Positions 35,267-44,582 of a stretch of 64,000 nucleotides of DNA are shown here, one piece after another. The notes beneath the pieces are model-generated. The model ran no database searches and was not told the DNA's origin. It worked only from the letters and a program-made list of their open reading frames with translations. Source of the stretch: Cupriavidus sp. YR651 (GTDB lineage Bacteria > Pseudomonadota > Gammaproteobacteria > Burkholderiales > Burkholderiaceae); the NCBI RefSeq assembly GCF_900101625.1, contig NZ_FMYZ01000004.1, positions 371,571 to 435,570 on the forward strand. Reading direction: 5' to 3'. Position numbers and translations under genes: made by a program. Position 1 is the stretch's first letter. Every line of letters begins with the position of its first letter.

Positions 35267-36694
35267 TCAGTGGGCGCCACCGGCCACGCCGGCAACACCG
35301 GCTACGTCGGCGTCGCTCATGTGGTGCTTTTCATTGACGCGCGACACCAGCAGGTTGCAGATGAAGCCAACAACCAGCAGCCCGGCCATGATGTGCAGCG
35401 TCATGGTGTAGGCGGCGCCACCGGTCACGCCGTGGGCGACCTGGTATTCGCGGATGTAGTTCACCAGCACGGGGCCGGCGATGCCCGCGGCGGCCCAGGC
35501 GGTCAGCAGGCGGCCGTGGATGCCGCCGACATAGGCCGTGCCGAACATGTCGGCCAGATAGGCCGGGATGGTGGCGAAGCCGCCGCCGTACATCGACATG
35601 ATCACGCAGTAGGCCAGCACGAACAGCGCGATGCTGCCGGCGCCGCCCAGTTGCGGCACCAGCCAGTACAGCACGGCGCCCAGGGCGAAGAACACGAAGT
35701 AGGTGTTCTTGCGGCCGAGCCAGTCGGACGACGAGGCCCAGAAGAAGCGGCCACCCATGTTGAACAGCGACAGCAGGCCCACGAAGCCGGCTGCGGCAGC
35801 GGCGGACACCGACCCCTTGAAGCTTTCCTGGATCATCAGCGACGCCTGGCCCAGCACGCCGATGCCGGCGGTCACGTTAAGGAACAGGACCAGCCACAGC
35901 AGGTAGAACTGGGGCGTCTTCAGGGCCTGGTCGATGTGCACGTGGTTGCGCGTGATCATCTTGCTGGTGGTGGCGGGCGGCGTCCAGCCAGCCGGCGCCC
36001 AGCCGGGCGGCGGCACGCGGATGGCCAGCGAGCCGATGGCCATCGAGATGAAGTAGCCCACGCCCATGACCAGGAAGGTCTGCGCCACGCCGACCGAGGT
36101 GGCGCTCTTGAAGGTGTTCATCAGCGCGACGGACAGCGGCGCGGCGATCATCGCGCCGCCGCCAAAGCCCATGATGGCCATGCCGGTGGCCATGCCCCGG
36201 CGGTCCGGGAACCAGCGGATCAGCGTGGAGACCGGCGAGACGTAGCCCAGGCCTAGCCCGATGCCGCCGAGCACCCCGTAGCCGAGGTAGAGCAGCACGA
36301 TCTGGTGCGTGTAGACGCCCAGCGCGGAAATCAGGAAGCCGCCGCCAAAGCAGCAGGCCGCCGTGAACATGGTCTTGCGCGGGCCCACGCGTTCCAGCCA
36401 CTTGCCGGCGAATGCGGCGGAAATGCCCAGGAAGAAGATGGCCAGCGAGAAGATCCAGCCCAGCGTGGTCAGCTTCCAGTCATCGGGGCCGGATTCCGTA
36501 ATGCCGATGACTTTGGAAAGCGGGGCATTGAAAACCGAAAATGCATAGGCCTGGCCGATGCAAAGGTGTACCGCCAGTGCGGCGGGCGGGACCATCCAGC
36601 GGGAAAATCCCGGTTTGGCATAGGTCGCCTCTTTTGAAAAGAACGGCGCCGGCGATTGAGCCGGGCTGCCACCATCGTTTATCACGCTGCTCAT
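35267..36694 (-). CDS. OFA-family MFS transporter (oxalate/formate antiporter-like)
   Basis: Major-facilitator transporter of 475 residues with 12 predicted helices and a central loop after helix 6 (about 220-260). The sequence WMVPPAALAVHLCIGQAYAFSVFN marks the OFA family, and the cytoplasmic loop motif GPRKT after helix 2 is present. A second half-signature GRFFWASSSDWLGRKN is present at the 8-9 loop. Substrate is likely a small monocarboxylate or dicarboxylate. The start at 36694 has GGAG 8 bases upstream. It is divergent from an Lrp-type regulator gene and may be regulated by it. Confidence 0.88.
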   Translation of the reverse strand: MSSVINDGGSPAQSPAPFFSKEATYAKPGFSRWMVPPAALAVHLCIGQAYAFSVFNAPLSKVIGITESGPDDWKLTTLGWIFSLAIFFLGISAAFAGKWLERVGPRKTMFTAACCFGGGFLISALGVYTHQIVLLYLGYGVLGGIGLGLGYVSPVSTLIRWFPDRRGMATGMAIMGFGGGAMIAAPLSVALMNTFKSATSVGVAQTFLVMGVGYFISMAIGSLAIRVPPPGWAPAGWTPPATTSKMITRNHVHIDQALKTPQFYLLWLVLFLNVTAGIGVLGQASLMIQESFKGSVSAAAAAGFVGLLSLFNMGGRFFWASSSDWLGRKNTYFVFFALGAVLYWLVPQLGGAGSIALFVLAYCVIMSMYGGGFATIPAYLADMFGTAYVGGIHGRLLTAWAAAGIAGPVLVNYIREYQVAHGVTGGAAYTMTLHIMAGLLVVGFICNLLVSRVNEKHHMSDADVAGVAGVAGGAH

Positions 36695-37013
36695 GGAATG
36701 TTCTCCAGACATGGGTCCTGGGCAATCCGTCCACGCTTCATGGCGCGCCCGGCTGGTCTGGCAGGCCAGCCGGTTGACCCCGTCACGCCGTGGTCGGATT
36801 ACCCCCAGAGGTGTCGGCGCGCCCGGACTTTAAGAGGGTTTTTGGCCCGGGCGAATCGACGGTTGCTACAGGCGGTTGCTACAAGGTGAGGGGGCGCGTC
36901 GCACCTGCCGGAGGCGTTGCGCGGGCGGACCTGCAAGGTCCGGAATCGAGGGCGGCTGGAGACGCGCGGCGTCCCGTTGCAATAAGGGTCATTATTTTTC
37001 CGGTAGGGGGCGC
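36695..37013. other. divergent intergenic region
   Basis: With the stretch to 37298, this forms a 600-base gap between the MFS gene and the Lrp gene. It becomes clearly AT-rich near 36990-37130, as expected of promoters. No supported gene. Confidence 0.5.
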
Positions 37014-37043
37014 GCAATATATGCTTGGATTTACATATATTGC
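37014..37043. promoter_or_regulatory. 10-bp perfect inverted repeat, likely operator
   Basis: Half-sites GCAATATATG and CATATATTGC, perfect over 10 bases, with a 10-base spacer, in an AT-rich patch between the divergent MFS and Lrp genes. Centre-to-centre spacing of 20 bases places the half-sites on one helical face. The Lrp protein encoded at 37299 is the obvious candidate binder. The long perfect match in otherwise GC-rich DNA is unlikely to be chance. Confidence 0.65.
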
Positions 37044-37298
37044 CGTGGAAAATATTTATCGCAGAACCATAGCCGCCCGCATAGACGACTTCAATAGGCT
37101 AAAGATGACATATTCCCGATTTGCCTGAATCTCCGTGCCTTATCCGGGAATGCACTGGGTGGTTTTTCTGGGCCGTATGATTTTTGCCACACGCAGGTAA
37201 CCAGTTGCGCGAATACGGATGGCCTGCCACATGACTGTGGTGCGTGCCGCGAGGGCGAATGCGATACCCTCTGCGCAGTGAAATCAGGGACATTGCAT

Positions 37299-37760
37299 AT
37301 GGCGCTGGATCGCATCGATCGGGAAATCCTGCTGGCGGTACAGAAAGACGGGCGCATTACCAATGCGAGCCTGGCCGAATCCGTTGGCCTGAGCGAAACG
37401 CCGTGCGCGCGGCGGCTGAAGCGGCTGGAAGCGGAAGGCTATATCGAGGGCTACCGGGCGACGCTGTCGCGCGGCAAGCTCGAACTGGGCTTGCTGGCCT
37501 TCACGCAGGTCCGGTTTGGCGTGCACGACCGCGAGCTGTCGGATCGCTTCGAACGCGAGATCCAGGCCATTCCACGGATTGTGTCGTGCCATAACGTGAC
37601 CGGTACGGCCGACTACGTGCTGACCATCGTGGCGCGGGATCTGGAGGATTACGGCACGTTCATGCGCGATGTCCTGCGGACCTTGCCGGGCGTGACGTCC
37701 GTGGAATCGGTGCTCAGCCTGCGGGAGGTCAAGCCCGACACCGGACTGCCGCTGCTCTGA
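37299..37760 (+). CDS. Lrp/AsnC-family transcriptional regulator
   Basis: Regulator of 153 residues, with an N-terminal winged HTH (RIDREILLAVQKDGRITNASLAESVGLSETPCARRLKRLE) and a C-terminal RAM domain (about 70-145) with the GTADYVLTIVARDLEDYG core that forms effector-binding dimers. The ATG at 37299 has AGGGA 9 bases upstream. It lies 108 bases before the LysE-type exporter gene, and Lrp proteins often control adjacent amino-acid exporters. The MFS gene is divergent. Confidence 0.92.
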   Translation: MALDRIDREILLAVQKDGRITNASLAESVGLSETPCARRLKRLEAEGYIEGYRATLSRGKLELGLLAFTQVRFGVHDRELSDRFEREIQAIPRIVSCHNVTGTADYVLTIVARDLEDYGTFMRDVLRTLPGVTSVESVLSLREVKPDTGLPLL

Positions 37761-37868
37761 GGGGAATCCGCCAGCCACCGGCGCTGGCGTCCCCGATTTC
37801 GCCGGAAAACGCTCCGGCGCCTGCACGATCATGGAAGTCTCGATGATGTCGATACGACGAGGCTACCT

Positions 37869-38498
37869 GTGGTTTCCATTCACCTTCTGATCACGTTTAT
37901 CGGCGCGCTGGCCGTGGTGTATGCCCTGCCGGGGCCGGACATGGCCCTGGTGCTGCAGACCAGCACCGCGCACGGCACGCGGCACGGCGTGGCGACGGCC
38001 ATCGGGCTGGCGCTGGCGCGCACGGCGCATGTCACCTTGTCCGCTTGCGGCGTGGCGGCGCTCCTGAAGGCCGCGCCCTGGCTGTATCACGGCATTCGCA
38101 TCGGCGGCGCGCTGTACCTGGCCTACGTGGCCGTCCAGATCCTGCGCAGTCCCGGCTTCGGGCTGGCTGCCGGCGATGGTCAGGCCGGCGCCGCGCCGCC
38201 GCTGCGTACGTCGGCGGCCAAGGGCGTGCTCAGCAGCGTCCTCAATCCCAAGGCGCTGCTGTTCTGTTCCGTGCTGCTGCCGCAGTTCATCGATCCGCAC
38301 GCCGGCGCCGTCTGGTTGCAGGTGCTGGAACTGGGTGTGGTGCTGGTGGCGATGGGTCTGGCCTTCGACCTGGCCTGCGTGTTCGGCGCCGTGCGGCTGT
38401 CGTCGTGGCTGCGCGGCCATCCCCGCGCGCAGGCGGTGCAGCGGTGGTCGTTCTCGGCCGTGCTGCTCGGATTCGCCGCGCGGATTTCGATGGAGTGA
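37869..38498 (+). CDS. LysE/RhtB-family amino-acid exporter
   Basis: Inner-membrane exporter of 209 residues with about six hydrophobic segments. The signature begins VYALPGPDMALVLQTSTAHGTRHGVATAIGLALARTAHV, matching the RhtB/LysE pattern PGP..., and continues with GGALYLAYVAVQILR. The start is a GTG at 37869 with GAGG upstream. It probably exports an amino acid, with the neighbouring Lrp-type regulator as a plausible controller. Confidence 0.88.
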   Translation: MVSIHLLITFIGALAVVYALPGPDMALVLQTSTAHGTRHGVATAIGLALARTAHVTLSACGVAALLKAAPWLYHGIRIGGALYLAYVAVQILRSPGFGLAAGDGQAGAAPPLRTSAAKGVLSSVLNPKALLFCSVLLPQFIDPHAGAVWLQVLELGVVLVAMGLAFDLACVFGAVRLSSWLRGHPRAQAVQRWSFSAVLLGFAARISME

Positions 38499-38663
38499 CG
38501 GACGCCGGTGGCAGGAACCCGCTGCAACCAGCCATCCTGACACCGCACGGTCATCTTTTGCGCTGACACTTGCGCACCCGCATGACGCCAGCACGCGCGG
38601 CGCATGCGCGTTGAAATGTCTTCCATCCATCTGCGATTTCAATGTTTCTTCATCCGTACAGGA

Positions 38664-38696
38664 TGTAACGAAACCGTCATGTGATCTCTCTAGTAT
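38664..38696 (+). promoter_or_regulatory. candidate Pho box and -10 element
   Basis: Two PhoB-like heptamers, TGTAACG (38664-38670) and CGTCATG (38675-38681), repeat with 11-base spacing. They are followed after 9 bases by TAGTAT (38691-38696), a -10-like hexamer. This is the geometry of PhoB-activated promoters, in which the box stands in for the -35. It precedes a phosphatase gene, which strengthens the assignment, but the second heptamer is imperfect. Confidence 0.5.
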
Positions 38697-38770
38697 CTGG
38701 GCCGGCAAGTACACCACCGACGTCGTCAACAAACCAAACGGTGGCTCCCCATAACTGGAGGTCTCTACTC

Positions 38771-40615
38771 ATGTCGTACATCACAGATAAGCTTCGCGCC
38801 CCGCGCCGCGAGGCACAGGGCGTCGTCACCGTTCCGGGTCAGACGCTGGAGGAAATCGTCGCGGCCAATCCGGCCCGCCGCAGCGTGCTGCGCGGCGGCC
38901 TGGGCCTGTCCCTGCTGTCGGCGTTTGGCGGCGGCATGCTGGCTGCCTGCGGCGGTGGCGACGACAACACGCCGTCCACCACGCCCGGCACGACGCCTGG
39001 CACCACGCCGGCCCAGCCGCTGAACTACAGCGTCGGCTTCACGCCCGTGGCGGACAAGGTCACCGCCGACACGGTGACGCTGCCGGCCAACTATTCGTAC
39101 GACGTGCTGTTCTCCGCGGGCGATCCGGTGGAAGCCGGTTCCGCCGGCTACAAGGGCGCGTTCCAGTCGTCGGCCGAGACCGAGCGCCAGGCCGGCGGCA
39201 ATCACGACGGCATGCACTACTTCGAGATCCCCGGCGTGGATCCGCAGAAGGGCGGCCTGCTGGTCATGAACCATGAAGCCATGGACGGCGCCATCCTGTT
39301 CCCCGGCGGCACCTATGACGCCGCCACTGCCACGGCCGAGCAAAAGCGCATCGCGCTGTCGTCGGTGGGCGTGTCGGTGATCGAGATCGAACTGACCGCC
39401 GGCAAGTGGCAGGTCAAGAAGAACTCCACCTACAACAAGCGCTACACCGGCAATACGCTGTACCGCGTGTCCGGCCCGGCGGCCAGCGCGGTCGGCGCCA
39501 CCGTTGTCGGCACGCTCAACAACTGCTCCAGCGGCTATACGCCGTGGGGCACGTACCTGACCTGCGAAGAAACGACGGACAATTACCTGGACCCGACCAA
39601 CGCCGACGAAGGCTACGGCTGGGTGGTGGAAATCGACCCGTTCCAGCAGACCGGCACGCCGGTCAAGCGCACCGCGATGGGCCGCTTCGACCACGAGAAC
39701 ACCGCGTTCATGACCGATGCCAGCAATCGCGTGGCCTTCTACATGGGCGACGACGGCACGCCGGGCTGCATCTACAAGTTCATCCCCAGCGCCGCGTTCG
39801 ATGCCACCAATCGCATGAACAACGCCAACCTGCTGGACACCGGCACGCTGTACGTGGCGAAGTTCAATGCCGACGGCAGCGGCAACTGGGTGGAACTGAC
39901 GCAGGGGAAGAATGGCCTGACGCCGACGGCCATGGACCCGGGCAACTTTACGCAGGGCGCGACGGCGCCGGTCGCCATCGCGTTCAACACGCAGGCCGAT
40001 GTGCTGGTCAACACCAAGGCCGCCGCGCGCGTGGCCGGCGGTACGCTGATGGATCGCCCGGAGTGGATCACGGTGGGCGTGGACAAGCGCATCTATTGCA
40101 CGCTGACCAACAACGGCGGCCGCCAGGTGACCGATGCCGCCAACCCGCGCGTGAACAACTCGCACGGCCACATCGTCCGCTGGGTGGAAGACGGCAATTC
40201 GCCGCTGGCCATGAGCTTCAAGTGGGAAATCCTGCTGCTGGCCGGTGACCCGTCCATCGCGGCGGCCAACCTGAAGGGCAACATGGTGGGCGACACGTTC
40301 TCCAGCCCGGACGGCATTCGCGTGGACCCGAAGGGCCGCCTGTGGGTGCAGACGGACGCCGGCACGGGCACCAGCGTCACCAACATCTTCGGCGCCAACT
40401 CGATGCACTACGTGGATCAGGAAACGCGCGAGGTCAAGCGCTTCCTGGTGGGGCCGCACGGTTGCGAGATCACCGGGATCGCCTACACGCCGGACCTGAC
40501 GACGTTCTTCGTGAACATCCAGCATCCGAACGACAAATGGCCGAGTGCCGACCTGCCGGCGCGCTCGTCGACGGTCGTCATCCGCCACAAGGAAGGCAAG
40601 CCGATCGGAGCCTGA
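38771..40615 (+). CDS. PhoX-family (DUF839) Tat-exported phosphatase
   Basis: Large secreted protein of 614 residues. The twin-arginine leader ARRSVLRGGLGLSLLSAF (about 36-53) ends at a lipobox-like cysteine (LAAC, about residue 61), followed by a Thr/Pro-rich linker. Family parts include GNHDGMHYFE, LLVMNHEAMD, TPWGTYLTCEETTDN (a PhoX-type GT.LTCEE motif), GRFDHENTAF and SSPDGIRVDPKGRLW. PhoX is a calcium/iron alkaline phosphatase exported by Tat. GGAGG lies about 9 bases before the ATG at 38771. The Pho-box-like site upstream suggests phosphate-starvation control. Confidence 0.85.
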   Translation: MSYITDKLRAPRREAQGVVTVPGQTLEEIVAANPARRSVLRGGLGLSLLSAFGGGMLAACGGGDDNTPSTTPGTTPGTTPAQPLNYSVGFTPVADKVTADTVTLPANYSYDVLFSAGDPVEAGSAGYKGAFQSSAETERQAGGNHDGMHYFEIPGVDPQKGGLLVMNHEAMDGAILFPGGTYDAATATAEQKRIALSSVGVSVIEIELTAGKWQVKKNSTYNKRYTGNTLYRVSGPAASAVGATVVGTLNNCSSGYTPWGTYLTCEETTDNYLDPTNADEGYGWVVEIDPFQQTGTPVKRTAMGRFDHENTAFMTDASNRVAFYMGDDGTPGCIYKFIPSAAFDATNRMNNANLLDTGTLYVAKFNADGSGNWVELTQGKNGLTPTAMDPGNFTQGATAPVAIAFNTQADVLVNTKAAARVAGGTLMDRPEWITVGVDKRIYCTLTNNGGRQVTDAANPRVNNSHGHIVRWVEDGNSPLAMSFKWEILLLAGDPSIAAANLKGNMVGDTFSSPDGIRVDPKGRLWVQTDAGTGTSVTNIFGANSMHYVDQETREVKRFLVGPHGCEITGIAYTPDLTTFFVNIQHPNDKWPSADLPARSSTVVIRHKEGKPIGA

Positions 40616-40666
40616 AGTGGGTGCATGAGGCGGCATGTGGGTGCCGCCTGAGATCGGCAAATTGAC

Positions 40667-40701
40667 ACGCCGCAGCCAGATGGCCGCGGCGTTTTTTTTT
40701 G
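40667..40701 (+). terminator. intrinsic terminator
   Basis: ACGCCGC pairs with GCGGCGT, extended inward by GCCA/TGGC, and is followed by an uninterrupted run of Ts. It lies 52 bases after the PhoX stop and is the clearest intrinsic terminator in this part of the window. Confidence 0.9.
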
Positions 40702-40782
40702 CGGAAGGGTGAAGGGTGTCAGGGGCGCGGGGCGGCCGGACGTCGCGGATCAATCTTTCCCGCCAGGTCCGACACGCCGGTG

Positions 40783-42198
40783 TTATCGCGCGAGCAATGC
40801 CATGCCCGTCGGGGAGATGCCCAGCGAAAACGGGGATCCGGCGATCTGGGACAGCGCGCCGGTAGCCGGGTCGTAGGTCAGGATCGACAGAAACTGGTTC
40901 GTGTAGTCGGTCACGTACAGCGCATCCGCGCCGGGATCGGCCACGATATGCAGCGGCTGGGCACCGCCGGACGGCGTCGTCACCTGTGCTGAGAGCAGGC
41001 CGGTGGCGGGATCGATCTGGTGCGTCGAGATAGTCCCGCTGCCCTGATTGATGACAAAGAAGAATTTGCCGCGCGAATCCACCGCGGCGTGTCGGGGCGA
41101 GGAGCCCGTTGCCGTCGTGCCCAGGGTTGCCAGCGCGCCGGTCAGCGTGTCCACGGCGTACATCGACACGGTTTGACTGGCGAAGTTGGTCACATAGGCA
41201 TATTTGCCGGATGGGGTGATGACTACCGCGAGCGGCGACGTTCCTGCCGCGAAGGGCGAACCCGCAACCGGACTCAGGCTCCCCGTGGCCGGGTTCAGCG
41301 TGAACACGCTGATATTGTTGGCCCCTGAGTTGGCGACATAGACGAAGCGGCCTTGCGGGTCTGTCGTGACATGGACGGGGTTGCTTCCCGCTGCGAACGG
41401 TGAGCCGGCGACCTCGGCTGGCACGCCCGAGACCGGATCGACCGCGTAGACGGAGACGTTGTTGGTGTTCTTGTTGGCCGAGATCAGATACTTTCCGCTC
41501 GGGTCGAATGTCACCGAGAGCGATACTGGCTGCGCGAACGGCGACCCCGCCACCGGCGTGAGCCCGCCCGTCGCGGCGTCGATGCGGTAGGCCGAGAGCC
41601 CGCCGGTGTTGGCCTTGGAAAAGTAGACGAAATTGCCCGACGGATGGATGGCGACACCGTATGGCGTGTTGCCGTCCGCGTAGGGGGATCCGGCGACGGC
41701 GTTGATCGTCGTGTGCGCAAGGTCGACCGAGTACGCCGCGACTTGCAGGCCCGAGTACCCGGCAACATAGGCAAAGCGCGTCGAGATCGGCACGCAGGTC
41801 ACGAGCACGTTGGTCACGTCCGCGCTGGACACGGCGCCGGTGCCCGACGCCACCGTGCACCGCTGCAACGGTGCCGAGGGCGGCGTCTTGATGGTCACGG
41901 CATAGGTCGCGCCCGCTGCCAGCGACGTGGCAAAGGTGAACCGGCCATTCGCGCTGACGGGAAGGTCATCGCCAGCGTTGTTCTGTAGCACGAGGCCGGT
42001 GCCGGCCAGCCCGCTGATACTGCCGGAAACCCGGTATTGGGCCGCCGGGCCCGAGGGGCCAGCAGGGGCCGCCGCGGCGGGGGCAGTCGTGACGTCGGGA
42101 TCGTCGGTGACGCATCCCGCCAGCGCCAGTACGCCCGCCATCAGCCAATAGGTAATCCTGCCGCGCTGGCGCGGCCGCTCTGTGGTACGTGAAATCAT
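40783..42198 (-). CDS. beta-propeller lipoprotein (lactonase/YVTN-type)
   Basis: Exported protein of 471 residues. The lipobox LALAGC sits at about residue 28. After a short beta domain (about 45-140) come about seven propeller blades with recurring VYVANSGANNISVFTLNPATGSL-type units and SGK/QGRFVYVAN turns, each near 45 residues. This matches the YVTN/lactonase-like propellers. Function may be scaffolding or lactone hydrolysis, but no catalytic metal site is obvious. The ATG at 42198 was chosen for the fit of the leader. It is divergent from the LysR gene at 42479. Confidence 0.82.
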   Translation of the reverse strand: MISRTTERPRQRGRITYWLMAGVLALAGCVTDDPDVTTAPAAAAPAGPSGPAAQYRVSGSISGLAGTGLVLQNNAGDDLPVSANGRFTFATSLAAGATYAVTIKTPPSAPLQRCTVASGTGAVSSADVTNVLVTCVPISTRFAYVAGYSGLQVAAYSVDLAHTTINAVAGSPYADGNTPYGVAIHPSGNFVYFSKANTGGLSAYRIDAATGGLTPVAGSPFAQPVSLSVTFDPSGKYLISANKNTNNVSVYAVDPVSGVPAEVAGSPFAAGSNPVHVTTDPQGRFVYVANSGANNISVFTLNPATGSLSPVAGSPFAAGTSPLAVVITPSGKYAYVTNFASQTVSMYAVDTLTGALATLGTTATGSSPRHAAVDSRGKFFFVINQGSGTISTHQIDPATGLLSAQVTTPSGGAQPLHIVADPGADALYVTDYTNQFLSILTYDPATGALSQIAGSPFSLGISPTGMALLAR

Positions 42199-42478
42199 CT
42201 GACCTACCCGTTTTATCGTGTTTTTATCTGGCGGCCTGGCGCGGTCAGTGGGAGAACTGCCGGCCAGTGCTACCGGTTCCTGGTGCCGCCGATGGGGCTC
42301 GATGGTGACGCTCTCGGGGCCAGGTGGCGCAATCTTATCGTTGCGGTCCCGCATTGGCCAACTTGTTGGCCCGGAGGCGTGGTTTTCGGCCACATCGCAT
42401 ACGGAGCCAATGTCGCTTCCGTCATTCGGGACGCCCGGCGTACTATCCTGCCTTATTCACAACCGCTGGTTGCAAATC

Positions 42479-43384
42479 ATGGACAAGGCCCGGGTGCTGA
42501 CGCTGTTTCTGGGAGTGGTGCGCGCGAAGAGCTTTGCGCAAGCTGCCGTCGATGCCGGCATCACGCCGCAGGCCGTCAGCAAGGCGGTGCGTACGCTCGA
42601 GGAAGACCTCGGCGTGCGGCTGCTGCACCGGACCACCCGCAAGCTGAGCCTGACCTATGAGGGCGCGCGGCTGTTCGAACTGGCCGACCCCGGCCTGCGG
42701 CAACTCGACGAGGCACTGGAGCAGGTCCGCACCGCCCGCAGCGAGTTCGACGGCATGATCCGCCTGACGGCGCCGCCGTCCGTGGGCAGCCGGTTGCTGG
42801 TGCCGATGATGAAGGCGTTTCGCGAGCAGTATCCGGGCATCAGCTTCGACCTGGTGCTGAGCGATCTCTTCACCGATCTCGTGGAGGCCAAGATCGATGT
42901 CGGCTTTCGCGCCGGCACCAGTCCCGGCCAGAACCTCGTGGCGAGGCGGCTGCGCGATCTGCCGCTGATCATCTGCGCGTCGCCCGAATACCTGGCGCGG
43001 CACGGCGAGCCGAAGACGATCGACGATCTGGGCAAGCATGCCTGCACCGGGTTCCGCCGGCCGGCGACGGGCCGCATGGTGCCGTGGGAGCTGAGTATCG
43101 ACGGCGACCTGGTGTTCCGGGACGTGCCCGCCGTGGTGACCTTCAACGACGTGGAGACCGAGATCGATGCCGTGCGCGCGGGCATGGGCATCGGGCAGCT
43201 ATCGGCCTATATGGTGCACGACCATCTGGCGGCGGGCCGGCTGGTGTCGATCCTGAAGGCGTACGACAGCAACAATATCGGCCTCTATATGTATTACCCG
43301 CACCGCACCCAGATCCCGGTGCGCGTCCGGCGCTTTATCGATTTCGTGGCGGATGCCAGCCAGGGCGCCGAACACGCGTCGTAG
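42479..43384 (+). CDS. LysR-family transcriptional regulator
   Basis: Regulator of 301 residues, HTH at 5-62 (SFAQAAVDAGITPQAVSKAVRTLEEDLGVRLLHRTTRKLSLT) and an effector domain from about 90. The RLLHRTTR and LRQLDEALEQVRTARSEFDGMIRLTAPPSVG parts fit the subgroup acting on nearby dehydrogenases or oxidoreductases. No obvious ribosome site was seen before the ATG at 42479, so a leader start further up is not excluded. It converges on the PEP-mutase-like gene. Confidence 0.9.
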   Translation: MDKARVLTLFLGVVRAKSFAQAAVDAGITPQAVSKAVRTLEEDLGVRLLHRTTRKLSLTYEGARLFELADPGLRQLDEALEQVRTARSEFDGMIRLTAPPSVGSRLLVPMMKAFREQYPGISFDLVLSDLFTDLVEAKIDVGFRAGTSPGQNLVARRLRDLPLIICASPEYLARHGEPKTIDDLGKHACTGFRRPATGRMVPWELSIDGDLVFRDVPAVVTFNDVETEIDAVRAGMGIGQLSAYMVHDHLAAGRLVSILKAYDSNNIGLYMYYPHRTQIPVRVRRFIDFVADASQGAEHAS

Positions 43385-43407
43385 ATCACGCGCCGTAGAT
43401 CACGCGC
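43380..43407. repeat. 14-base tandem duplication across convergent stop codons
   Basis: Two exact copies of CGTAGATCACGCGC lie head to tail. The first contains the LysR TAG stop, and the second contains the TGA stop of the minus-strand gene. The duplication probably arose by slippage and sets the 15-base separation of the two genes. Confidence 0.75.
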
Positions 43408-44224
43408 GGTCGCGGAAGAGACCGTTGAGCTCGGCACCTGCCGCCGCGCCCTCGAAGCCATCGAAGCGGCCAAGCGCGAGCGACTGTGCGGCGCGCATGA
43501 ATCCTCCCCAGGCCGATCGTGCCAACGCGCCGCCCACGCTGATCCGGCGCACGCCAAGTGCGGCGACGTCTTCCAGCGTGAGGTCCGATGTGGACCCGAT
43601 CAGCAGGTTGACCGGTTTCGGCGCCACGGCCGCCACCACGGCCGCAATCTGTTCGCGCGTCTTGATGCCCGGCGCATACAGGCAATCGGCCCCGGCGGCC
43701 GCGTAGGCCTGGAGTCGCCGGATGGTGTCGTCAAGATCGGGGCGGCCGGCAAAGAAATTCTCCGCACGGCCTACCAGCAAGGTATCGCCACCTGCTGCGT
43801 CGATGGCGCGACGCGCAGCCTTGAGCCGTTCCACGGCGACGTCGATGGGGAAAAGCGGATCGGCGGCGTCGCCGGTCGAATCCTCGATGGAGAGCCCCGC
43901 CACGCCGGTATCGATCGCCAGCGCGACGCTCTCCGCCACGCCCGCGGCATCGGCACCGAAGCCATTCTCGAAGTCCGCGTTGACAGGCAGGTCCGTGGCC
44001 GCGACGATCTCGCGAAGGTGCGCCAGGACGGCATCGCGGGACAAGCTGTTGTCAGCATGTCCCACGGACCAGGCGAGGCCGGAACTTGTCGTGGCCAAGG
44101 CCTGGAAGCCGAGCGTTTGCAGGTACAGCGCGCTGCCGACATCCCAGGGATTCGGCAGCACGAAACAGCCGGCGGCATGCAGGGCGCGAAAGGCGGCGCG
44201 CTTTTCGGCGACGGTACGGGTCAT
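43400..44224 (-). CDS. isocitrate lyase/PEP mutase-superfamily protein
   Basis: TIM-barrel protein of 274 residues of the PEP mutase/isocitrate lyase superfamily. Landmarks are LPNPWDVGSALYLQTLGFQALATTSSGLA (about 23-51), the metal-binding NADFENGFG (about 82-90), IEDSTGDAADPLFP (about 113-126), VGRAENFFAG and GADCLYAPG. The family contains carboligases and C-C or C-P lyases such as oxaloacetate decarboxylase and 2-methylisocitrate lyase. The usual KKCGH loop is absent, so the exact reaction stays open. Confidence 0.85.
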   Translation of the reverse strand: MTRTVAEKRAAFRALHAAGCFVLPNPWDVGSALYLQTLGFQALATTSSGLAWSVGHADNSLSRDAVLAHLREIVAATDLPVNADFENGFGADAAGVAESVALAIDTGVAGLSIEDSTGDAADPLFPIDVAVERLKAARRAIDAAGGDTLLVGRAENFFAGRPDLDDTIRRLQAYAAAGADCLYAPGIKTREQIAAVVAAVAPKPVNLLIGSTSDLTLEDVAALGVRRISVGGALARSAWGGFMRAAQSLALGRFDGFEGAAAGAELNGLFRDRA

Positions 44225-44387
44225 GCGGTGTCTCCTCGTGACGAGAGCCGTGGCTCCCGAATGATCGTGCGATGTCGGCGCCGGCCACCGGAAGTCCGAT
44301 GGTCGTGTCGAAACGCATTATCGATGAGGTTGGCGCGCAGGACGCATGTCGCCGCCGAGGGCGCGGCGGGCGGCGGAGGATTGCCGC

Positions 44388-44582
44388 TTAGCTGGCCTTG
44401 ACGGGGGCCGCCTGGGGCGCGCTGGTGGCGGTGACGTCGCAGGCGGGTTGCTGGGCCCGGGCGTGACGATGCTGGGCCTCGGCGCGGGCACGTTCGATCA
44501 CGGCAAAATCGGGGCCGGCGATGGCGGAGAGCGAGGCGAGAAGGGAGGCCGCGCCGCAGAGGGCGAGGAGGGCGGACTTCAT
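44388..44582 (-). CDS. small secreted protein, unknown function
   Basis: 64-residue exported protein. MKSALLALCGAASLLASLSAIA is a clean signal peptide. The mature part is basic and Ala/His-rich (RARAEAQHRHARAQQ) with one Cys. GGAG lies 6 bases before the ATG at 44582, which is preferred over longer reading. I do not recognise a family. Confidence 0.5.
   Translation of the reverse strand: MKSALLALCGAASLLASLSAIAGPDFAVIERARAEAQHRHARAQQPACDVTATSAPQAAPVKAS

Noticed and set aside
38765..41860. Open frame of about 1000 codons on the minus strand opposite phoX
   Set aside because: It covers a clearly coding plus-strand gene with Tat leader and family motifs, and it is Arg/His/Ala-rich as expected of an antisense frame in GC-rich DNA.
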